Shown: positions 25,279 through 36,500 of the stretch, piece by piece | Layout: each line of letters opens with the position of its first letter | How positions within the stretch are numbered: the stretch's first letter is position 1 | Assembly (NCBI GenBank): GCA_030142905.1 | Contig: JASJOG010000249.1 | Coordinates: 248,001 to 312,000 of the forward strand | DNA length: 64,000 nt | Reading direction: 5' to 3' | DNA from: Heliopora coerulea | Lineage: Eukaryota > Cnidaria > Anthozoa > Scleralcyonacea > Helioporidae | Notes under the pieces: model-generated | What the model was told of the DNA's origin: nothing | Database searches by the model: none | The model's input: the letters and a program-made list of their open reading frames with translations, nothing else | Translations under genes and position numbers: made by a program

Positions 25279-25412
25279 GACGAGCGTGAGGAAAAGAAAG
25301 AGGAAAGGAAATAAAGTGAGAGCGACAGGGAGAAGAAGAGGATGAAACGGGAGAGGACGTAATGAAGGAGTGAGAAAAGAAAGAGTAGGCGAGAGAAAGC
25401 GAATAAGAAAGA
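25279..25412. repeat. Polypurine tract
   Basis: About 130 bp are almost all A and G on the plus strand, without a fixed period. Such tracts can form triplex DNA and are often length-variable. Confidence 0.7.
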
Positions 25413-26500
25413 GGGCCGGTTTCTAAAAAAAGGTTTTCAGTCGACGTAACCGTATCGAAATCCTAAAACTGACCTGTAATTTTCGTAATTTCAACGGAAG
25501 ATAATTTTTGGAAGGGATTTCTTCGTGAGCTACGAGGGATTTCCTAGAGTAGTTTATCGTTAACCCAGCTAATCTGCTGAAATTCCACTCCGGCCTGATA
25601 TTCTTCATGTAATCACTCCCAAAAGTTGGTATACTTTTATGGTAAGGATTGTATGAGTCGACGGACAGTGTCCCAGCGCAAAGTATTCCGGCATATTTTA
25701 AGGTATGAAAAATCAAATCTATTCGAAAATTATCCGTTCGGGTATCTTAATATTTTAATCATAAAAAAAATTAAAATTAATGAAAGATGGTCTGAAATGG
25801 TTTTGGACGATCATAAAGAAACATACTCAAATAAAAAGATATCTCTCTTGCGTAATTGAAATTTTATTATCCCTAATGTATAGTAGAATGGTGTTAATGG
25901 TCGTCTGTCGGCACTATGGAATGCCCTTTGATGCAAATGGTTGCGTATCTACGCTAGTGAATGTCGATTGAATAAAACGAAGGTATTCTTGTTTAATGAG
26001 TTTGAGGTGTGCATTAATGATAGTATATTTTTTGGTAATAAACAGCAAAAGGTGTGGTTACAAGACAGACACAATCTGGACGATTGGCACAAGATGGCTA
26101 CAAAATAGTTGGCCCCGACTTTCCGTCCAGTCCAAAGAAGTCCACCTTGACTGCGTTTCTCCCGATTGAACCTACCAACAATTTCACAGATACTGACAAT
26201 CCCGCAGTTATGTGATTTTACAGCTCTTATGTTAAGACTTAGTGTACTGTTCCACAAACGAGTCTGCGCTTCACGGTTTGTCATCCTGATCTATGCATTA
26301 AAATCACGAGAGCCTCGAGAACGAACCAGGGCGAATCCTGAGCGAGAATCTTCCTGCGTAGACTGTCCGGTGTGTTTTTGCGTACCCCAGGATGACAACC
26401 GTAAGACAAAACATAGCACGAGTAACAGCACCATGAAGCCTCGTTCGCGCGGCAACGCCATCCTTGCATTCCATGGTCGGCACCAGAAGGGAACCACGGA
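25413..26500. other. Intergenic, no supported gene
   Basis: Short frames with no recognised domain. The GC-richer part 26,310-26,500 gives frames on both strands but no protein I recognise; it leads into the inverted repeat at 26,501. Confidence 0.4.
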
Positions 26501-26757
26501 GACCAGGTAGCCGTGTGTAGACTGGGACTGGAAAATTAAGAATTTTATTTACTTGATAACTTTTTGGAAAAACTCCTTGGGGTTTAGGTTAAAATGTCAC
26601 CTAAGACCCTAATCCTAATCCTAACCATAGCATCCAGGATAATTCTGAATTTTAGGACCACTGACATTTCAGGATTATCCTGAATCTTAAATGAGAGGGT
26701 ATCAGGTAAATAAAATACTTAATTTTCTAGTCCCAGTCTCCACACGGTTATCTGGTC
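26501..26757. mobile_element. Inverted-repeat element with telomere-like core
   Basis: The ends GACCAGGTAGCCGTGTG and CACACGGTTATCTGGTC with inner AAGAATTTTATTTACT / AAATAAAATACTTAATT form arms of about 55 bp. The core near 26,600-26,630 contains CCTAATCCTAATCCTAACC. A second, unrelated inverted-repeat element with a similar core lies at 61,956-62,226. Confidence 0.6.
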
Positions 26758-28388
26758 CCACAAGTGACTTGGACAGCGGTTGCATTTGCACATTAAAATG
26801 GATTGAAATGCATAGTATCACTTGCAAACTGGAACGCTTTCAAGGGACCATAAATTGGTACAGTAGTATAGCGTACAGTCCATCCTTTACTTTCCCGTTG
26901 GAACTGAATTTCAGGTCCTGCCATTGGAATAGTTTGGTTGAGGGCATGAGTGTTTGTTTATTACATTAGGCTCCAACAAAGTTCCTAAAGTTTTTAGTGG
27001 TAAATTAAAATTGAACAAAGCGAAGTGAACAAAGTGTATTCTTGCGGACACTGTATTTCGTTAAAAAGCTAAAATTTAAAGAGCACCTAACCCTCAAATC
27101 TTGATTTTGTTTCAAAGGACCTTTAAAATAATGGCGTTTATAGTTCTTATTTAATCAGTGTTTTATATTATGCAAATTAAATGGGCTGCACTCAAACACA
27201 CAAGGATGTCTTCACCAACTCACCGAAACCATTCCAAATCGATGTGAAGTTGTGCCGGCATTAACGGGAATACCAACTAAGAATTACCTTTTATAAAATA
27301 AGTTTCATATTACGCATGCAATGATTGGTCAGTTGCAGTGTTTATATCAGGCTACGCAAACACGGGTATGACACCACAGGCACCGCTTCATGCCAGAATT
27401 TGTTCTTTGTGGGACTGGGAAGCCCTGATCGGTCTACTAATGCCAGGATTTGTTTTTGGTGCAAATGGCAAGCTCTGATTGGTATACGAACTAAGAAGGA
27501 GAACTTACCATTTGATACTGAAAATAAAGTTCGTTATTCACAATTATAATTATTGCTTTGTTCTTTGCTTATTTTATAAAAATATAGAAACTGTTTTGTC
27601 GTGTTTATATGATGCAAAAACTCGGAGAGGCTAGGAGAACTCTCAAGCGGCCGTGTAAACTCTCGACCTTCGGTCTCAAAAGTTCACAGCAGCTTCTAAC
27701 CTCCTCGTGTTTGCATCAGGCTATATAAACACGGTAAACCAATTTCTATTTCTTAAATAGTAACACAGGTGGGTGTAATGTTGAGTAATCGTTTTCAGTT
27801 CTGCAACTATAAAGAAACTTGTCGCATCATTTAGCTGACAAATTTGAATCAGGCAAACAAAGGCGTAACAGCACATTCAAATTTTCACGAAAGATTGAAA
27901 GTAAAATGGTGAAAAGTTTAGGGATTTTCCGAACCAATTATTAATTTAACTTTTTAATTTTAACCTGGCTAACGCCAAACGACTTCGCTCGTCAAAGCAG
28001 AGAGGTTAAGAAGAACTAAGATTTGTGAACACGTTTGGGTAGATCTTGATGCACGCATACTACTAATGCATGTTTACGGACATTTTCTGCTCGGCATAAA
28101 TTTATGCAAAATTAAATATATATTTAATGATAGCCATTCTTTTGGCCACTCCACGTATATTTTGCGGTTAAGCTTTGTTTCGATATGGATAAATATGTTT
28201 CATTCGAGAATCCAAAAATAGCTACTCTACAATGCTTGACCCCAAAAATATAGCCCTCGCGCTTGGAGTCTGAAATAATCTCGCTCAAGCAAGCTGTCGC
28301 CCTGGGATCTCAGGAAAGTCCTCAGTATGATTCCACGCCATAATCTTATCTGAACCAGACCAAGGCACCCTTCGGGAGCTCATCCAAA
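26758..28388. other. Region downstream of FBXW2
   Basis: It holds a palindromic element at about 27,600-27,738 (GTGTTTATATGATGC / GCATCAGGCTATATAAACAC), two related units at 27,380-27,490 (GCCAGAATTTGTTCTTTG / GCCAGGATTTGTTTTTGG), and a well-preserved dispersed hairpin repeat at 27,965-28,005. The FBXW2 3' UTR must start at the right edge. No clear polyadenylation signal was found. Confidence 0.45.
27961..28010 (+). repeat. Dispersed hairpin repeat copy
   Basis: CTGGCTAACGCCA is followed by ACGACTTCGCTCGT, where ACGA pairs with TCGT, then TCAAAG and AGAGG. It differs from other copies inside the second hairpin loop yet keeps the stem. Confidence 0.7.
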
Positions 28389-31300
28389 TTAAGCACGCTT
28401 CTCTGAGCCAGTCTTTCTCCATTCTAAGACACAAATACTGTGATCTGGAGCACTCGTGGCAAATACGGTGCCAAACTCAAACCGCGCACTGCAGTCATTC
28501 AACCACGCGACCTCTCCACTAAGAAAGCTTGAACCGCGCAAAGATTTTCGCATTCGCGACAGTGATACTTTAACGATGCACTGTTCCGTCTTATTGTTTA
28601 AGAGGTAAAGGTTGTCCATATCTAAGAGGACAGAAAAGATCTCACCAAAAGCTACCAGCCAAAGGTTGTGAAATGAAGTGAACAACCTTGAAAACAGAAG
28701 AGACAACGTCTTAATAGAACAAACAAGGTAACATGTTATGATGGATACATTCATGATGAAGGAAAATGAACGTGGACATTTTTTTCGAGTTTACAAAATC
28801 ACAGCCATATCGCTGCCCTGTGTAGCTAGGGTGCAGATCCAAGAGCGTCCGCGTCAGGAGCCAAACTTTTCTGAAGCTGTATGGGTGTGTAGATGTTCGT
28901 ACACTAACGTAACCACTGAGTTCAGTAGGTCACCACCTTGATTGGCGATCAAAAACACTAACATATAACTGCGAAGATGCCCCAGTCTAATCAAGATTAA
29001 GCCTCGTAAATGTGCTTCTGCTTCCGGTTGTGTTGTGAGCATTACAAACAAAGGTAATACTACAAGCTATTGGTTTAGCCGGTTCACATATAGGATTTCC
29101 ACATTCTGGTTTCCAGACCACATTTGCTTGATTGTGGTTCTGGATGTAGTATTTCCCTGGTCATCCTAAGTATCTTTATTTATACTGGATGTTCCTATTA
29201 GCGGGCTAACCTGTTCTTCCTAGAGGTCTAGTAAGGGCCACCCCTCATAGGTCCAGTCTTACTACAGGGGTAAACCGGAGTAGCCGGAGAAACCCGGCGA
29301 TGCTGGAGAGAATCAAACTGGACAACACTCTTCTCACATCTAACCAACTGCACAGAGGCGGAATCGCACCCTCGTCACAGTGGTGAGAGACACGTGCACT
29401 ACCACCATGCTGCCAGCACCCCTTTACTCTCCGACATTTGTAAACGTACCACCATTTTATTATCTAAGATTTCGATGTATTCTTTGCGAGCTCAACGAAA
29501 ACAGCATTGAAAGGAACTAAACTGAATCAGTCATTTTCTTTGCACAGGATGAAAAACTACATCAAAACTTTGCGTACAAAGTCGACGACATCGGCACTAA
29601 ATTTACCAACGATTTCTAGTTACGCATGTCAGAATTATAAGCGGACAAAGAACTGGGATTACTCTTGAACAAAACATCCTATTAATCCGTTCCTTGGTAT
29701 CAGACTAGAAAACATCATCCAAGAAAAGCTTCCAGCGCATCTCATCCGATCAAAGCCACGGCCAGCTGCCCCATACTTTTTCCATTCAACTCTTCTCGGC
29801 CGGAAACCGACTTTTATTTTACGAATATTTGGCATTTACCCTCGATCACATACAATCGGATTTATATTTTATGAAGGAGCTCTTCGGGCGTCAGAATCTA
29901 TATAGTCATTATTTTAATCTGGTTAACGCCAGGTGATTTTACTCGTCAAGGGAGGACGTCTCGGATCGGAGTTAGTTAAAAATATGGCTTCAAATTGAAG
30001 TTAAACTAAAGAAAATATACTTAAATGTAACAACGTGCAAGGAGAGCTTCTACCTCACGCATGTGCAAATAAACTTCACAAACACAAGTTCATGCGCCCG
30101 ATTCTTACTAGCCATTCTGGCTAACAAGGGATCACCGTTAAACTACGATATAGACGAACGAGATCATCATTAGACTATCAACCCTTTAACGGCCGAATAT
30201 TTTTTGAGGTCTTTTAGGTCAATTCACTTGGTATGCAATTCTGCGTGATATCTTCATTGAAAACAGAGAGACATCTTCCTCTTGAAAGGCACCTGGTTTA
30301 TTTTGCGATTATAAAGTTAAAAAAAACGTATTCACACTCCTATGCCCACACGCGGGTGGGTCGATGTGGTTAGGACTCTGCTCCATTGAAGTCACTATTG
30401 CCTTGAGGGGGTGGGGGCAGCAGGGACGGGGGTCTCTTTTTGCTGGCTTCTTTGGTTATTATTTTAGCAATATCGTAACGAAAATATTTAAAATTGTGCT
30501 TGCAAGTTCAATTTATTGGTCGATTTTTTACGGATAGGCGAACGGTAGGATCGTATTCGACCCTACAGTATGTGTTGCCTAGAGTTAATCGCTTCCCTTT
30601 ATGTAATGTACATTTGATTCATATTACAACATTGCAAAAATGAAGTTATCCACGTTAATGTTTTTTGCTTGCTTTGCCATGCACTTCCATTATTAATCAG
30701 TAGTTTCACAAAATCAAAATATTTTGGTATGGAACTTAAAAAATACGAAAATCATTTTTTTTGACCAAATTTAGATTACCGTAAACGGCGAGATTCAGTC
30801 ACATACACGGAGTTCAGCACCTAACGTTAACGTTAGTCTTTATTTATATTGGATAAACCCGATCAGCTAGCTGAGCTGTTGTCCCTAGAGGTCCAGTAAG
30901 GGCCACCCCTCATGGGTCCTGTGTTACGACAGGAGGAATCCGGAGTACCAGAAGAAAACCTGTGATGCTGGATACAGTCAAACTGGACAACATTCTTTTC
31001 TCGTGCAAGACGGAACTGAACCCTAGTAACGATGGTGAAAGAGATGCGTGTACTACCACCGTGACACCAAAACCCTTGTTGTCCATTGCATGGTATTTCG
31101 GTCAAGAAACTAAAGAAATGCCAGTTGGATGTTGGCGTAATACCTTGAAGATACGAGCAACTTGGTGACACAGCAAATCACGAGAAGAGATTGCCAGACA
31201 AATTTAGTAGTACGGTTATGTTGTCAGAAATGGCGTTTGTCAACGACTTAGTGCTAAACTGCGCTCGTTGGCGATTTGCTTCCCCCCCCCCCCCACCCAA

Positions 31301-33533
31301 TCATGCACTCCTCTTATTGCCTGGCGAAGCAAAATTTGTTCGATGCTGCGCGTTTAGGCATCCGCCTTAAAATAGCCATTAAAGAGAAAACAGATAATAA
31401 TAAGAGTAAAGATTAAACTGGTAGCAAGAAGCCAACAGAGAATAAATTCTACCTCGTAATTTGAAATGTCGCCATATCCCAAACGCAAATACCTCTGTCT
31501 GACGAACATACGATGTGTTTACCATTGCATAGTAATCTGGGTAGAAGTGGCCCGGTCGTATCTTCACCGCTAGATAATGTTGTGATGCAGAAATTTTTGG
31601 ATACGTTAACAGACCAGACCTAATGGAGAAGCACAACAGTAATCAACAATGAGATATATATTTTGGAAATGTGGGAGCTTGGAGAAATCTTGAATGATAG
31701 ATGAAGGTTCGTCAAGCTCTATCCACAGAAAACGCTTTCTGACGCCCAGACGGGCTCAGAAATAATTTTCTGAGGATATAGCTCGACGAACGTTCATCTA
31801 TCATTCAAGATAATCAACAATTTAGGATGAAAAAAAAATATTATCATGAGATTATTAACCAATATCAGATCATTAACCAGTATATAACCATCAATATATG
31901 CAGACCGATATTTGTGGATTTCGAGTTTGACAATTTGCCATGGCAATTGCTCAGGTGTTTTGTAAGGTGGATAGAACCACATGTATTAGTGTGTTTTCAT
32001 ATAGTTTGGTATGCCTGGTTAAGTGAATTCTAAATTAGTAACCTAAGTACATGCTGTAGTGACTAATAATGGTCGAATTTAGTCTTTTTGTCGGAAAATT
32101 TCTTCAAGTAAGCAAAATCAATGCTCATTTGTCATATTACAGAACCCAATGAACGACCAGATTGTCTTAAGTATAATAAAATATCAGTATTAAGCTTCGC
32201 GAGTTTCAGTACCTGTGCAATTCGTCAGATATCAAAAACTTTTTTCTTTATTTTTTCCCCGCAAAAAGACGCCAACATGAGACTGTTTTGAGAATCAGAC
32301 TGACTGAATAAGATCAGTTAGTACCATTTGCGCTTTTTCGATAGTAAATTCCTCTACTTTAGTTTTTGTCTTGCCAAATACCGGTAGGAATTCAAATAAA
32401 AAGCTAGATCATGATGGTGTCCACTCTCTACGTACACGACTCACTAATTTTCCCGCCAAAACTTAACAGTCTGGAAAAGTAAAAATCGTACTGGCCCGGT
32501 CCCATATCGTAAAATCTCGGGCCGTTAAGCAACCGCTCAGCATGTTTTATTTTGTGTACGGACCGAAAAACGAGCTCAGCCACATAATAAATATATATCC
32601 ACTTCTACATGTATATACGTTTCTTTCTGTTTACGTCATATACCTGATATAGCTGTTGAAAATCACGAACTGGTGGCCGAAAAGTCGTTGAAATAAATCA
32701 TTCGGTCAGAGGACGTAGTCCCTGTCAGATAACAATTGTCTTTTCCTGACCGCGTTTTTTCAATATTCTTAGCTAACAATACTTCAATGGGCATTACCTT
32801 AATACATGTTTTATCCTTACTTATCACCGCATATTCATCTGTTAGTGTCGTTCGGCAGTCTTTGTCAACTTTTCTCAGCAACATCTGCATTGTAATACAC
32901 CAACAGGAAGCTATCAAGAATGTTATTTTAAGTTCAAATGACAGAACTATAACTGAATTTTGGCCCTCACTTCGCAGAACTGGAGGGAGGAAATTTAACT
33001 ACGAACTTAACCACTGGGATAGAGATGAAGATGTGTGTGCAAAGTACAACTTGTTCTAGATGACGTAAGTTTGATGTAATTTCCTTGGTGAAAATTTTCA
33101 GGTGAGAATATTTTTACAGTTTGTGGAAGTAAAAAAAGGACTTGTCCTGACGTGAGGGTTGTCGGACCACCATCGACTCCCTCCGGATCCACCACTGCCA
33201 CCCCTCGTGGGTCCAGTGTTACTAAAGTAGAAAACCGGAGTACCGGGAGAAAACCTGCAACGCGTGGTAGAGTCAAACTGGTCAACACTCACACACGACC
33301 AACGTAACTTGAACCCATTAAGAGGCAAGGGCTCACTTGAGTATTTCACTTTGGCTAATCCCAGACAATTTCACTCATCACAGGGCCAGGCCCTGGGCAT
33401 TAATGGGTCAATCAGGTAACTGCATGTAGCCAGAATCAAACCTTTGTCACAGTGGCAAGTGACATGTGCACTAGCATTGGGCCTATCAGAGATGGAAGAG
33501 GTGGTAATGCGGTTGAAGTTAAGGGTATTCACT

Positions 33534-33566
<33 letters not shown>

Positions 33567-36500
33567 AGGGTATTCAGTTATTTACATAGCCCTTAAGGAG
33601 TAGCCTTTGTTGCAACTACATCAGTATGGTTGATCCTGATACAGCCAAGACTTTCAGAAAGGGGGAGAATGACTGTGCAGTGACTACAGAGGCATAGGAA
33701 CTAGCTAATCGTTCAGGAGGGTACAACCCAGCTCAAGAGGGGGTCTACTGCATGTAGCCCCAGGATACTTTTTATTTGATGAGGCTTTGAAATGATATTT
33801 CCCGCATTTCAAGCAGTTTAACAAAAATTATAAAGATTGTAAAACAACACAATAAAAACTATATAAGAAAGAGTGATTGCAGTAAATGTCAGAGGGCACA
33901 GACCTCCCACTTCTATTATTTGAGGTAGGCACATACCCTCACAACCATCCACTGCATCCTATGCCTATGAGAGACTACATGTACTTCATGTTGAAGGTGC
34001 AATCTCTCTTAGGGGTCAGCTACTCCTAGAAATTTTGAAACTATGTATATACATATATATATATATAAACCAAAGGTGAGGACCAGGAAGGTTGCAGTGT
34101 TGGTTTGAAAATGAAGAGCACTCAATACCATACCAGTAGAGCGAATAAAGAAGTAATAGACAAAATATATATATCATACAGTATGTACATATAGTCAGCC
34201 CTCAAAAAAGTCAAAATATAGGGTTGGCAGAAAAATGCTGGCCAATATGTAACCCATATTTGAAGCCCACTTTTTACCTTTGGAATAACACTGGAATAAC
34301 ACAGAGTACCTGCAAGCCCAAGAATGCATCACAAAACATCTTATAGTATAAGAATGCATTCCAAATATCATGTTTCCCACAGCTGTATATATTTCTACTT
34401 TCACATCAGATTATTTTTGAAATTTTAAGGATTGAAACTTGGAGCTACTGAGACATAACTTTATTTGAGGTTAACAACTCTTTGCTGTCCTCATAGGTTG
34501 ACAGGTTGGCATCTAGGTCAACATTGCCAAATGCCAACCTCATTTTCAAGCGTTGTACATTATTGTTGTGGTATGTTGTTCATAGGTAACAGTGCAGATG
34601 TACTTACACTAGTCACCCAGTTGTCATGTCCTAGCTTTGTAGCCAAGCAGCACCCTGTTGACATTTGCCACAATTTTATTGTACAGTCTGAGGATCCACT
34701 GACAACAAGATCTAGGTCCTCATTGTAATCTACACAAAACACTGCACAGAAAGAAAACATTGATTTGTACAAGAAACAACTGAACACATGACTAGGTTAT
34801 CACAGCATGTGAACTTCTCAACTTCTGTCATACTACAAGAAAATTTAATTTAATGGGAAAAACCAGCACAGCAACTATGCCAACTCTTCTTGGTTGGCAG
34901 GTCTGGGTCTAGTCAATTTCCAAACAACATCCCAAAAATGCTCTAAAATAGCCAGGTTAGCAATACCAGGAAGTATTGCACATATGTGCACCTTCCTTAA
35001 TCGTTGCTATTGAACAGCCAGGTGGGAATCTTAAGCATAAAAATAAACTAAGATAAGCATAAAACATAGCCATGATACAATTTGTAGAATCATTTATTAG
35101 ACAAGAGACTAACATTTTGTCGAAACTATGCAATGAAACATAAGTCTCTTGTCTAATAAATTATTCTATAAATTGTATCATGGCTTTGTTTCATGTTTTA
35201 TGCTGGTCGCATACTAGTTACATATACTGTATCTTTATTTTATGCTTGTGTACCTTCCTTGTTAAAAATTTCCTGACTGACAATGCACTCTACTATTTTG
35301 ACATTGGCTAATGCTAGACTTGTGATAGGGAGAAGACCAGTAGGAAAAGGTTAAAGACTATTCCTTGATACAGAATATTTCATGAATTAACTTGCATTGC
35401 TGAAGTCAACTAGAAAAGTTGACTTGAGCAGGATTTGAGCTTGCATATTTGGGTTAGTAGACCACTGTTCTACCAGCTGAGATATCAAGTAAACTGGGAG
35501 CAGTATGCTCATTTTATCTGATGTAAGTGCACAAGAGATTCTCATGATGACTTAACACTTGACATCCATGAGGATGTGCAGTGTATATGTGTGTTGGATG
35601 ATTTTGAAACAGAGTCTATTTCTTTAACCCTACTACTATTTCACTCTTGCTAATGCCAGATGACTTTACTTGTCAAAGGGAGAGCTCCAAAAGGGGAAGG
35701 GCTAACAACAGCTCAGAAGTTTCAATGTAAGTTGAAACCTTTTCACAATTTGAAAGCTATTGTACCTGTACATTGGCATTCAGTATCAACAACTGTATAA
35801 TATTTTTTGTCTTTTCCAAAAATTGTACCATCCATGTGACTCTCTAGACAGCTACGTCTGTACCATGATAAATTTTCTATGGTTTTACTGTGTTCAATGT
35901 GTTCAATACCAATTGATTTCAAACTTGAGGGACCCTTCTCCTGGCCTAGCCCATTTTAGGGCATGTTTTTATTAAATTTACAGGGAATTTGACAATACAG
36001 GCTTGCCATCTAGTTTTTCTTAGGTTATAATACAGAGCTTAGTCACTAGGCTGAAGAAGTGCCAGATAATTGAAATTGAAATAGTCATAACTAGCAAACC
36101 TGTATTACCTGCTCCAACATGGCCTTCAAATTTTACCAAGCAATTCCCAGATGACCACTCCCACAGACCTATGGTATTGTCAAATGAGGCAGTAAGAACT
36201 TTACTTGTGTCAAACTTTAAATCTGCACAGGTGTGACATGACAATACATGTTTGCAATGGCCAGTGGTCAAATCCCACAATCTTACAGTTCTGTCATCAG
36301 ATCCTAAAATTAGTTTTTAATAACAAAATAAAAACATTAGTATTTGCAATTATTTTTCAACTACAATCAAAAATGGAAAACTTGATACCAAACAAAGTGT
36401 ACTCAATCAACACAGCCATCATATGTCAAATATGCTTCCAGTCCAAATTAAATTAAAACAACAGACAGGGTTAATGTGACTTTGAATACATTTGTTTGGA

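Noticed and set aside
31379..31636. 85-codon frame across FBXW2 exon 5
   Set aside because: It is the wrong frame. The real exon uses another frame ([16 protein letters not shown]) that fits WD-repeat similarity and intron phase.
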